Below, one piece after another: positions 46,867-58,219 of a stretch of DNA of 64,000 bases. The position numbers and the translations under genes are program-made. The stretch comes from Serpula lacrymans var. lacrymans S7.9 (lineage: Eukaryota; Basidiomycota; Agaricomycetes; Boletales; Serpulaceae), in assembly GCF_000218685.1 (NCBI RefSeq), contig NW_006763293.1:2973968-3037967 (forward strand), read 5' to 3'. The number at the start of each line of letters is the position of its first letter. Position 1 is the first letter of the stretch. The notes under the pieces are model-generated. The model was not told where the DNA came from and made no database searches. It worked only from the letters and a program-made list of their open reading frames with translations.

Positions 46867-46938
46867 GCCTTGGTAGCTTAGTTGGTAAAGCACCAGACCA
46901 TGAAAGCTGGAGTCTCAGGTTCAAGCCCTGGCCAATGC
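46867..46938 (+). tRNA. tRNA-like gene (possibly Met, or a tRNA-derived element)
   Basis: A 72-nt stretch has a perfect A box (TAGCTTAGTTGG), a B box (GGTTCAAGCCC), a T arm CAGG/CCTG with loop TTCAAGC, and an acceptor stem GCCTTGG/CCAATGC with one mismatch. T8, G18-G19 and T54-T55-C56 fall at standard positions. The anticodon stem CCAGA/GCTGG closes an 8-nt loop CCATGAAA, one longer than normal, so the anticodon (CAT if the loop is read as Met) is uncertain. A T4 tract follows at once. It lies in transposon debris, so a tRNA pseudogene or SINE head is equally possible. Confidence 0.5.
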
Positions 46939-47004
46939 ATGTTTTCTCATACTATAAACAAATGTCATAATTTGTCAGAGTATACTCAAAAGAAGAGGAA
47001 GAGG

Positions 47005-47288
47005 TGGGAGTGGTTACCCATCTGGTAGGAACAAGTTAGTTGTTGGTAGACAACAGGAGGACTTGCTGAGTCCTTCCCCATGTATTGCTCCTGTATATAT
47101 ACTAAAATACATGAGGTACTGTACAGTTGTAAATTAAGTTTAAAGTCCAATGTCTAGCATGTGACTTATGAAAAGTCCGAAAATAAAAAGTAAAGTAAAT
47201 GGTCACATGACTGGTCATGTGACTTGGAAAAATGAAAAGTAAAAGTACAAAAAGTGAAGCGTGAGTAGGTGCTGGTATGTCAATTGTA
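47005..47288 (-). repeat. Diverged inverted LTR remnant of the Ty3 family
   Basis: The plus strand reads GGAGTGGTTACCC, AAGTTAGTTGTTGG and CAACAGGAGGACTTGCTGAG, the reverse complement (diverged) of the LTR end at 44732-45145. It ends near TTGTAACA, matching the LTR start. This is an old copy in the opposite orientation. Confidence 0.65.
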
Positions 47289-47977
47289 ACAGCAAGTAAA
47301 TTTTTCCCCAATTCTCACCCTTTTAACTGAAAGTGTTTTTGTTATCAGATTATATTTTTGTCCTTTACCATTTTAGTAGTCTCTTTTTTTATTTCTCAAC
47401 AATTTATCAATGTAATACCATAGACTTTTTATGTCACAATATATGTTGATGTTTGTAAAGGTTCAATGAACTATCTGCTTGAATTCAGTATACTGTGCAC
47501 AAATTTAGGGCAGGCTTATAAGGACATTCAATGACAGAACTGCAAGTCAAACATGCATCATAGGATTCAAAGACTTAACATACATTACAGACAGCTTTAC
47601 TTAACATTTTGATCACTTAACAGTGATATTATTATTATTATTATTATTATTTATTATATCACAAAAACATTGCACCAGTGGCAGAGCCATGGGCTGGACC
47701 TTGTTAAGACTTAGGGTATAGATGATTTTATTGCTATAATGAGTCTAACTACAACCACGGTTGATATCGGAAAGTGGATACTCCTGCCCGAATTCACCAT
47801 AGGATATGTTTTGAGTGGCATCATGATCAGGCAACTTAGCTTGGCACCGCCGACCGCTCGGTGTTAGCCGATTAACCAGTTGCAGTAACCGCCTTAAACT
47901 CTAAATCTAAATCAGGAAACTGTGATCGTCCAGCTTTTTTGCATAATCATTTCATTCGTCGGTGAGCACCAAAAAAA
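47289..47977. other. AT-rich spacer
   Basis: It contains an (ATT)n microsatellite at about 47627-47656 and the promoter of the gene at 47978. The 33-bp sequence at 47896-47928 recurs at 38294-38326. Confidence 0.5.
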
Positions 47978-49827
47978 ATGACACCGTCTTCATCGTCGTC
48001 AACGTCTCCAAGTCCCCCTCCATCTTCGAAGAAGCGAAAAAGAGATGCAAAAGTACAGCCAGTCGCAGTTGTGGATGACTCTGACGATAGCGACAGCGAT
48101 GCAAAGGATGACGCAGACAGCGGTAGCGACGAGGACTCGGACGATGAAAACGAGCCTGCAGGCTCAGAAAATGTAGCAGGGGACGCACCAAGCGATGACG
48201 AAGACATCGTACTCTCCCACGCCGAACGACGTCGACAGAAAAAGCAAGAAAGAAAGAGCATCGCCCTCGACAAATCCTCTCCCTCCAAAAAACGAAAACT
48301 AGAGGATGGCACCTCCGCCCCCGCATCATCGAAAAAGTCATCAAAAGCCAAAGACCCAAAGGCGACGGCCAAGCAAAAACGACAAAACTCGGTTTGGGTG
48401 GGCAATCTTGCATTCAAGACGACTCCAGATGCGTTGAAGGGCTTTTTTGATGGGGTGGGCGAGATTACGAGGGTGCATATGCCGATGAAGGCTGGTTCTC
48501 AGGAAGATAATATGGGGTGAGTTTGCCTTCTACCCCTAGAGCTTCTACGTTTCTGCTTTCATCCATTTCGTGTGGTCTTTCCATCTATCTTCGTGATTTC
48601 CAATCTACTCGAACGTTCTATTCATTTGTATGCTAACTAACCTTTCCTACCTATACTCGCTGGCCATTTCCAGATTCGCATATGTCGATTTCGCAAGCCC
48701 AGATGTAAAAGTGATCGCTATCACACTTTCAGAGAGAGATTTCCAAGGGAGGAAGCTCCTCATCAAAGACGGCAAGTCCTCTCATACCCCGCTGTCATCT
48801 TCCTTTACTCATCTATGCCCACAGGAGACGACTTCACGGGCAGGCCAGCCGCCAAACCCACACCCACCGAGCCCTCCACCGATCCAAACCTGCCTAGTGA
48901 CCCCTCCACCGCCAGCACCAAACCTGCCGTCGGCCAATCAAAATTCGCTCAAAAAACACTACGCAATCAAAAGCAGCCGCCAGCGCCCACACTTTTCTTC
49001 GGGAACCTTGGGTTTGAGACTACGGACGAAGATTTGAAAGCGTTGGTTGAGATGCATCGGCATAAGCCAGGGAAGGGGAAGGGAAGGGAAGAAGCGAAAG
49101 GAGAGGATGAAGGGGAGGACAAGGCAAAAGAGGGCGAGGAAAAGTGGATACGGAAAGTGCGGATGGGTACGTTTGAAGACAGTGGGAAGTGCAAAGGGTG
49201 AGTAATTTTCATGCCTCATAACCACTGTCCCACCGTCATTACTGGCATCTCCATCCTAACCATCTGTCTATTTTCCACATCCCTTAACTTATCAAAAGAT
49301 TCGCGTTCATCGACTTCACGTCCGTCCAACATGCCACGGACGCACTCACGAATCCACGCGTGCACAGGCTGCAGGGAAGGGAACTGGTGGTGGAATACGC
49401 ATCTGCGGAGGCTGTCAGGCGTGGTGGGGGCCCGCGAGTAGCCGGTGCAGCTGGGTCTGGAGAGAGAGGTATGGGTGGGAGAGGCGGCACGAGAGGCGGG
49501 AGGGACGGGGGACGAGGGGGTAAACCAAGAGGTGGGAAATGGGAGCGGGGAACACGTGATAGTACGCGTACAAATCAGTGGGAGCAAAACGGTGGAGGGG
49601 ACGATCATGATGGGGATGGTCACGTGGAGGAGCAAGGGGGCGAGAGCGAGACCCAATCACGGTTTGGTCGCGGTGGTGGCCGTGGGGGAGATCGGGGCAG
49701 GGGGCGAGGTCGTGGCAGTGACAGATTCCTGTCGCGCTCTCGAGCCAAGCCAGGGGCCGCACTCGCACAGGCACCGCGCGAATCTGCTGCCATCATACCC
49801 AGTTCTGGGCAGAAGATCACGTTTTAA
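47978..49827 (+). CDS. NOP13: Two-RRM nucleolar RNA-binding protein (Nop13-like) with RGG tail
   Basis: Such proteins associate with pre-ribosomes in the nucleolus. The start is MTPSSSSSTSPSPPPSS, followed by acidic Asp/Ser and basic KKRK tracts typical of nucleolar proteins. RRM1 has RNP2 VWVGNLAF and RNP1 GFAYVDFAS. RRM2 has LFFGNLGF and KGFAFIDFTS with a charged loop of about 40 residues inserted. The C-terminus is a long Gly/Arg (RGG) region ending SSGQKITF. Intron 2 (48772-48824) is GC-AG with donor GCAAGT; introns 1 and 3 are GT-AG. GC content is clearly higher here than in the transposon island next door. The Nop13 assignment rests on two RRMs plus the basic N-terminus and is likely but not certain. 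Confidence 0.88.
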
Positions 49828-50099
49828 AGTTCCGGTCTACTATTGTATGCGTCGTGGCGTGTATGCGTCTTTGCTCGGGGAATGTGTGCTGAATAGGTAC
49901 GATGTACATTGTGATTGTGTTGTCATCTGCATGAAACTTGCAGTGAGTAGACTTGAGATTTGTTAGGTCATTGAGTAATATTGAGTCATAGCGACCGGAC
50001 TACATATATACATATATGCGCTGCTATATACTGCGAGCGTATACACTTTTTACATCCGCTAGTACTCCCCGTCCATATTTCTCCACCCGTGAACTACTC

Positions 50100-52328
50100 T
50101 TACTCCTCGTCATCCTCCTCTTCTTCGCCCTCCTCTTCTTCTTCTTCCTCGACAACCCCAACCTCAAACTCCCCACACACATCCCACCTCGACCCCTCCG
50201 CAGCCGCTGACACATATTTCACGAACCGCATAACTCGCGCATCGCGCAGGACGAGGAGGAGGCGGTTAAAGCCTGGTTGAACTGTTAAGAGCGTTGCGTC
50301 GTCGTCGTCGTCGTCATCTTCGCGTTCTTCTTCTGCGTCCGAGACAGGGTTTTCTTCGCCACCATTTGCATGAGAGTCCATGTCGGCGTCAGCATCTGCC
50401 CCAGGGACGGTGGACGAAGTGGTGACGTTGATGTCATTTGATTTTTGCGAGGACGTTGGTTTTGATTTTGTGGAGCTGGAACGGTAGACGGCGGGGTCAT
50501 CTTCTTCGTCGTGTGGGGCCATGTAGCACTGTATAGTAATTAAAGTAGCATATATGTCAGTTTTGTTCGTTTTATAAGGAAAGAAATAGAAAAATGGCAG
50601 AAATTTTTTTAATGTGGGACTAGAGGACAGGGAAGAGACTAGAAGTTGACTTACCTCCCATCCGCCCCACTCGCCCGTTTGCCATCCGCGCTCCTCTTCT
50701 TCCTTTCCTTTGCCTTTCGACTTTGTCTTCCCTTTCCCTTTTCCCTTTCCTTTCCCACCCTCGTTCATATTCTTCGGGGTCACGTCTGGCGTCAAACCCA
50801 AAACTACGTCTAACCTCGCCTCGTCCTCCTCGCTTGTCGCTAGGGTATAGTCCAAGCCAGGCCTGAACCTTCTCGCCTGCACGCTGTATGCAAGAGGGAA
50901 CATTGATGTTACAACTGCTAGCCACGCACGAAACGCGGGAGACGGGAATAAGTGGGACTGAAGGGCGGGGAGGAAGGCGGATGGGTCGAGAGTATTGGGA
51001 TCTGTGGTGTGGGAGGGAGATGAACTGAGAGGAGGTGGGAGAGACGGTGAAGTGCTGGTGGGACGGAGTGTGCAATATCGCCATTTATGGGGTGGGCCTT
51101 TCACGTCCCATTTATCACCAGTACCCGCCTCATGACTTGGTACCTGACCACTCCTGCCTAATCCCAGCCCATCGCGTTTGTCCGTTGCTCTAAGAGCATC
51201 TTCGAGTGTAGATGGAACGGCGAGGAACTGGTGCAGCTCAAGAGAAGACTCGTCGACGAAGCGTTTCGCGAGTGCGGTAAGAGTGGATGCACGTAGGTAG
51301 ACGGGACTGAGGAAGCGAGAGAGGAAGGCGAGGTGTTCGGCGGTGAGTGGTAGGGAGTCTGGGACTGCTGTCTCTCCCTCTATGGTTTCGTAGGGCGTGA
51401 AAGGAGTAGAGGCACCGCTGACGAGCTGCTCACGTGAGCTCTTCGAGTCGATGGGTTGGTCGAGGTCTGGTGAGTAGTCGTCCTCGCCTGGCTGGGCAGC
51501 GTGAAACCACCCGCTGATGCTGAGCCGCGCCACGCCTGGTTCGGTGGCGACTACTTCTTGAACTGAGTGGAAGGATTTGCCTGGTTGGACCTCGAAGAAG
51601 ACGAACTGGTTCCAGGCTGGAGGGATCGATTTCGAAGGGAAAGGGATCGGCTCTGGGTCCGCTCCTTCCACCGATATGCGTGTAGGATACAGCTCAAGGG
51701 CGCCGCCATACTCAGCTTTCCATTGGTCAGTGTGTGGGAGGGGCATGTAGAGGATGTAGGAGACACGACGGGTGCCAATGACGTCGTCGTGATTGAGAAG
51801 GTGACAGCCTGTCGTGTATGAGTTGACAGACATGTCTTGTTTTGATCCTGATAGTGGACCACATCCTGTCACTGCACGAAGAAATTTACGGAATGCGGGG
51901 GAGTAGAGGGCGTTGCGAAGGGTGAGGAGGTTTTGGAAAAGGGCAAGTTCGGTGGGGGAGAGGTAGGATAGCGAGGCAAGGTCGCCAGTTTGGTTGACCT
52001 GCCCCGCGTTAGCATTAGTAAGTGTAGTTGGTGCTTACATTACCTTGTATATATCAGTTTCCTTCTCAGTAAACGCAAGTTTCTCGATACATTCATCCTT
52101 CACATTTCTTAGCAACTCGTCATCGAATAGTTTGTCGATAACAACATATTTGTACGGCTCGCTCGCGTGGTAGGATTGGTGTAGCGTCTGGACTGTGTCT
52201 GCGCTCAGCAGGTTGGGAGCGAAATGGGCGGTTGGGTCGTTTTGGGGAGCGTCGTGGGTCGTTTTGAGCCGTTTGAGCAACGAGTCTGGTTCGGCGGGAG
52301 ATGGCGATCTGTCGTGAATTCGAACCAT
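50100..52328 (-). CDS. TPA1: Prolyl dihydroxylase of the Tpa1/Ofd1 family
   Basis: Tpa1/Ofd1/OGFOD1 are Fe(II)/2-oxoglutarate dioxygenases that hydroxylate a prolyl residue of ribosomal protein uS12 and act in translation termination and oxygen sensing. The start is MVRIHDRSPSPAEPD. The catalytic domain contains YKYVVIDKLFDDELL and HLLNHDDVIGTRRVSYILY (metal ligands His-x-Asp). The distal His is in GKSFHSVQEV and the 2OG-binding Arg in VARLSISGWFH. The second, non-catalytic dioxygenase-like domain ends DARVMRFVKYVSAAA. Lys/Gly- and Asp/Glu-rich insertions are unusually long, including a run of acidic residues at the very C-terminus. Two introns are present. The gene is intact. Confidence 0.92.
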
Positions 52329-52421
52329 GGAGTGTAGGCTGGCTCGGCTCGATGATCGATGGCGAGGATGGGTTGAGGTGGGAAATTTTTAAGTGGGCAG
52401 AATGACTGGCTGCTTTTGGGT

Positions 52422-52934
52422 CTAGACTTGCCTGGTATGGTAATCGACGTCTGTCACAATATCGGACATCGAAACTACGACCCAGCCTTCTCTTCTTCCG
52501 ACACCTCCACCCCGCATATAGCCGTCTTTGAAACCAGATAACAGTGACTGATCGTGGAAACGACGCTCACGAATTCTGGCTGAGATGATCTGATTCTCAT
52601 CGTTAAGCCTGTCCACGCATTGTCCTTCAGGCAGAGGCGAAGCAATGTCTTCTAACTCAGCTGGTATCCTTTAAACAACAAAAAGAGACAGGTGTGTATG
52701 CTTCCTAGGGAAATTGTACACGTAACTTAGAAGTAGATATCTCATTGGTTCCTAGATGTCGCAATATAACGAGCGCTCATTAACCATCCCTGCAGGTGAA
52801 GGGTGCTGGTACCAACCGCTGATTGACTTAGGACCAAAGTATGCACAATGCGACCGGTCGGTGTATTAGTATGTGCTATTAACACCTCATGCAATTCGCG
52901 TTTTGTGCAGCTTATGTAGACGTCGTTAAGCATG
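52422..52934 (-). CDS. Possible small gene of unknown function
   Basis: Two minus-strand frames look coding but I could not join them firmly. The upstream one gives MLNDVYISCTKRELHEVLIA and IVHTLVLSQSAV. The downstream one follows an acceptor near 52671 and reads IPAELEDIASPLPEGQCVD, RERRFHDQSLLSGFKDGYM and VVVSMSDIVTDVDYHTRQV before a stop at 52422. The end lies 93 bp upstream of the TPA1 start on the same strand. There is no recognised domain. Confidence 0.4.
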
Positions 52935-53101
52935 ATGCTCGCCTCATACACGTGTAGGTATACCGGGTTTATATTTTTATATTTGCCTAGACTTATGTCA
53001 CTAGTATCACTTTCAACCTTGCATCACGCCCAATTTCTTTTTCCTTTATCATAAGTCGAGACCTAGTACGATCCAACTCTCCACACCTGTTTATCCTCAT
53101 T

Positions 53102-56100
53102 ATGTCACAACCTCACAAGTCTAAGTGCATTAAACTACATCTATCTATATTCCATTATTCTCCTCATCTCCATCCAATTTATTCTGTGTAGAAATCTGGA
53201 TATCAATCGAGATAGCCATTGCAACTGTGTCCAGGACCGCGAGAACAGTGGAGGGAGAAACCTTGTAGTGTGTATTGATGGCACTTCCAATCAATTCGGG
53301 GAGAGGGTAAGATATATCTCTATCTGTGAATCATTACGCCTTCTCATTTTCTCCCTTAGAACACAAACGTCATCGAGCTCTATAGTCAGGTAGAGAAAGG
53401 AAAAGGATGCAGGCAACTTACCTACTATAACAGTGGAATTGGAACATATGCGCAACCTTCCTGGAAGTCGCTCGGCTACTGGCGCCAAGTCATCGACCAT
53501 AAGATTGATCTTGCCATTGCTTGGTAGGTCATTTCAGAATAGTCGCGCCCTTAATTTTTACCTCTGCGATAGGAACTTCGAGAGAATTATTTTGAATGCA
53601 TTCCGTTGGCTTGCAGAAAATTATCAAGAAGGAGACATCATTTATCTCGCGGGTGAGATAAGTAAATTAAGCAGATATGCGGCTGTCTGATTTTGTAACA
53701 GGTTTTTCTCGAGGGGCGTACCAAGTTCGTGTACTTGCAGCGATGATTCATAAGGTAAGATCCTTCTTCCTACATTCTGATGGAAAGGGGATAAATGACA
53801 TCGCTTGTGGAATAATAGGTTGGCCTCATCCACAAAGGAAACGAAGAACAAATTCCTTTGTATGTGAGCAAGTACTATATCCGTTGACCTTGTCGTTTAC
53901 CGCCTGTTGTAGTGCTTATGAACTATATGTGAATCCTGAAAGCGGCGAACCCCTCGACATGACCAAGGAGAAGACAGGCGTTTTGGCAAAGCTCCTACAC
54001 CGCTTTTCTTTGAAGAAAAAGGAGCACGCCAAGAAGCATAATAAGGAGCATGTTGAGCGGCATGGCAAGCTAGAAAATGCAGAAGCGTCCAAAGCTCTGC
54101 CTCGTACGGCCGAACCGCCCAAAACACTTCCGAGTCTGGCGGAGCGATTCAAGAAGACGTTTTCCTGGGACGTGAAAGTACACTTCGTTGGCGTTTGGTA
54201 CGATGTCGAAGCATGCACATCGACTCTATTCTGACTATGTCGTTTAGGGATACTGTATCGTCCATAGGTGTCATCAGAGGGAAGGATTTGCCTGGTACAC
54301 TGGATCCGGACCATATCTGCTACTTCCGTCATGCCCTCGCCTTGGATGAGCGTCGTGTGAAGTTCCTACCTGAATATTTGCAGGGTGGTGTCATGGAGAA
54401 ACCAAATGAAGTATGTAAAATTATAGATTGCAAAATCATCATCACTCACTGCGCAGCATTTCGAAAAGACTCAAGGAGAGAGGCAGGATACGAGTCGTGG
54501 TAAGAAAATATTATTTCCAAAAAAGTTCGAGTCATTAATGTTATAATGCGTAATCCAAAAGGACCTCCAAAGGTCAAGGAAGTTTGGTTTGCAGGCACAC
54601 ATTCTGATATGTGAGTATATCCTGCGTATCAATTACTGTAACGTCATTAGTATGTCTAGTGGAGGAGGGGTCACTGAAAATCATAGCATGGATAGTCGGA
54701 CGCCCTCGTCATTATGGATGTCGTATGAAGCGATGTCAGCCGGGCTCAAGCTGAAACTGGACTCTTCACTGGTGGAATGGAATTGGGAAAAGTTAGGTAC
54801 AGTACACGAGTCGTTGAGCGGAGTATGGAAGATACTGGAATACCTCCCAATCAAGAGACTCACTTACAAGGACGATCATGATCACACTTGGAGGTACGTC
54901 AAATTTGTCCGTGGGTTGGACACCTTTGACATTGGCATTTGTGACAAAGGCCTCATCTGGGAGTTGGCCGTCAGATCCAGCCTGGTCAGAAGATACATGT
55001 CTCAGTTGCGCTCTGCATGAAATATCACTCGATGGCCCGTTTGAACTCCGGCGATAAACGAGACGTAAATAAACTTGTTGGCATAGCAGGCCTTCATGGA
55101 GAAAATGTGTCTCGGATGAAGGAATGGGATGATATATTGGAGAGGGACATCTATGATTATTCTATGGCCGATGAGGTGATTAAAAATCTGGAGGGTTCAG
55201 GTGCTGATCGAGACATGTGGCTCTATCGTCTGAAAGTCATACTAACGTCCGGTGAGTGCACACTGAAGAGCGTGTGATAGTACTTAAATACTGATTTGTT
55301 ATGCAGACGTGGGATTAAACGAGATTTCTCAGTTAAAGGACTTACCCTGTCGTTTGCTGAAAGTCTTCAAGTTCCAGAAAGTGGATAGCGCTTTTATCCT
55401 CATTCTGTTGAACCTCTTGGCTGAGAAGCGAAGGACACAAATATGGATAGAGGGGTGACATCACACCTAATTTCTGTCTCCTTTGTATCACTAAAGTCAA
55501 CTTTCAGCCTTCAATCGCCTGCCACACGCGATGCTCTGAATCAATTGATTAAGGACGATGACGAAAAGGATGATATTGTCCACATATTTATGGTAATATT
55601 TGCTGACTCTGACTATTGTGAGTCCTGATACACCCCAAGTGTGCCCAAATCTTGACGAATCACAGTTTCTGATGAGTTGGTGAAACTCGCTCCACAATTG
55701 GATCAGTGTTTTATCAAAATGACGAATCTTGACGCGAATTTCATGGGTCTAAGACTTGCAACTATCACTGCGATACCAACTTTAGCTAAAGGAGGTATTG
55801 TTTTCTTTTGATTTAGAAGTGCTCAGGCTGATGAATGGACAGACAACTTACGCCTGAAAATCACTAATGATATCTTACATTTACTGTCCAAGGGTCTAGA
55901 ACCTAAAGATCGAAGGACACACCGAGCTGTGCTCATGGTGCTACCGCAACTAATGGCGTACGGTGCATAGTTCAACCCACGTCGCGTGTATTGTCGCTAA
56001 CGGGCAATGTAGAAGAACTTCGGCCAAGTGTGCCAAAGCTCAAATTCCTAGATCATCTTGAGCAACTAATCTCGGCTGGTGGGATGGATGTTGTCGGTAT

Positions 56101-57972
56101 AGTCGCAGCATATGCTCAGCATGGTATGCCAACCTCTTAACTTGCATAGCAACAGGCAATTCACTACATCACAGAGGAATTCCGTAGTGTGATGATCCAA
56201 CCTCATTTCCTGCAGTCGTTCCGCCCTAGCAAGCGGATATTTGAGTCAGCGCTTGCTCAAGACCTCAGTCATGTTATTTTAGAGTTAGCAAAATATGGTG
56301 GGCATGTTCTCGCGTCACTATCATGTAGCACTGTTAACTGTATAGCAGAGACATTTCGGCGTAAGATGCTGGAGTTGGGCTTTCAGAAAGACCTGGTAGA
56401 CTTGCTTGGTGATCTGGACAAGAAGTTACAACTCGCGTCCAGAAATACAATCACATTATTGGCAGAGCACGGTAAATCATTGTCGTCCTGTCATCTTTCT
56501 TTTCTTTCTGCTGATTGTTTGTCAAAACATACACGAACCAAAGATGATTGGCATTGGCTTCTTCACTGATCTGAAAGAATTGTTTCACCATCGCTACTGG
56601 GAATCAAGAGAATCATCTATTAGTGCTGTTGCGGAATATGCCAAACATGGTGGGCATCTTCGAGCTAGGGTGTTTAAGCAGAACTGACAGTTCAACAGAG
56701 GGGCTTCGAAGCAAGATGCTGGAATGTCGCTTCCTTGAGGATTTAGGAGATAGGTTCATCGACGATGACTTGAGGGTGCAACGAGCGGCTGTGAAGGCAA
56801 TCGCGGTCTTTGCAGAGCATGGTAGGCCATCACTGCCTTGATCACTTATAGCCCCGTTTCTAATGATTCGTCAGACGCGTGCCAAAAGGAGATGCTTAAC
56901 ATTGGCTTTCTGGAATCTCTCCAAGAATTGTTCCACCATAGCGAGTGGACACCAAGATGTTCATCTCTAAGTGCCATGTCTGAATGTGCGAAACATGGTG
57001 TGCATATTTGAGCTGGACTTGTTGGGCACAGCTAATGGCTCAACAGAGGTACTTCGAAGCAAGATGCTGGAATCTCGCTTTCTCGACGATTTCAGAGATA
57101 GGCTGGGTGATAGTCACGAAGATGTACGATTAGCGTCTGTGAAAGCAATCGCAGCATTCGCAGAACATGGTAGGCCATCCGTTTTCTGATGACTTTCAGC
57201 CCCCTCGCTAACGACTCGTCAGATGCATGCCAAAAGGAGATGCTTAAAACTGGTTTTATGGACTATCTCCGAAAAATGTTCCACCATACCGACTGGGAAT
57301 CGAGAGAATCATCTGTTAGTGTCATTGCAGAATGTGCGAAACATGGTGGGCATCTTTGAGCTGGCCTTTTCAAACACAGCTAACAGCTCAACAGAGGTAC
57401 TTCGAAGCAAGATGCTGGAATCTCACTTTCTTGACGATCTCAGAGATAGGCTGGGTGATAGTGAGGAAGATGTACAATTAGCGTATGTGAAAGCAATCAC
57501 AACGTTCGCAGAGAATGGTATGTCACCACTGCCCTGATAATTTTCGGTCTTATGCTGACGGGTTTCCAGACGACTGCCGTCGTATGATGAATGGATCTGG
57601 TATGATGGATGCTATGTTGGATTGCCTACGTATTCTTCTTGGTCATTCTTGGTGGGGAGGGGACCCTGCCGATGTTTCAACGCGTCTCGCGCAGTACGGT
57701 AGGCGACTCGTTTCTTCTTGTAAACGAGTATGGCTGACGATTCCGCAGAAGATGTCCGGGCGAAGATGCTGAAGTCTGGATATGTGGCCAGTCTGAGGAA
57801 GATGCGTGATTTTGGTGAGAAATATGGCCCGCCAGCCGAACGGGCTTCATCATCATTCGCAGCGACATTCTCCATAATCATTTGGCAACTATCTGGGGAT
57901 CGTTACAACATAGCAGCATGGGAGTCTAATTTAAGTGGCACCATCAAACTACCCGCTTTCGAACCGTCATGA
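53102..57972 (+). CDS. DUF2235 (Tle1-like) hydrolase fused to a HEAT-like repeat solenoid
   Basis: Exon 1 gives MSQPHKSK and joins NLDINRDSHCNC. The N-terminal DUF2235 alpha/beta-hydrolase domain has NLVVCIDGTSNQFGE, TYYNSGIGTYA, the nucleophile elbow AGFSRGAYQVR, an Asp in VHFVGVWDTVSS and a His in GTHSDIGGGV, so a Ser-Asp-His triad is present. After about 500 residues (HLGVGRQIQPGQKIHVSV) the chain becomes a helical-repeat array. From 56175 to 57517 the repeats are encoded by eight consecutive 123-nt exons, each starting and ending in phase 1, with repeat text such as RSKMLESRFLDDFRDRLGD and ECAKH. One repeat exon (56527-56649) lacks a proper AG acceptor. It ends KLPAFEPS. The domain is known from bacterial lipase effectors; the fungal role is unknown. 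Confidence 0.85.
56175..57517 (+). repeat. Eight 123-nt exons in tandem (HEAT repeat array)
   Basis: Exons at 56175-56297, 56349-56471, 56527-56649, 56699-56821, 56875-56997, 57047-57169, 57223-57345 and 57395-57517 are all exactly 123 nt and all phase 1-1. Two exon types alternate in the later part, with introns near 49 and 53 nt, giving a genomic unit of about 345-348 bp. The last two units are nearly identical. Confidence 0.88.
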
Positions 57973-58219
57973 TGATTTAGCTACACTAGAGGCCTGGCAC
58001 GGTACTTACAGCTGAAACAGTGTACTAGAATATGCAGACATGTTGGGGTGGCGGGTAATAGACGCCGCTCTGTCTGCTCCATGAAAATAAATAATGGGAA
58101 GAATATGACATGTTTGACAGCTTTGCTGTCTTCCTGGCTACGACTGTGATACAGATACTTGTTAGTTTTGAAAGTAGTAATGCTCAAATAGACTCACGAA
58201 CAAACTTGGCATCCCTTCT

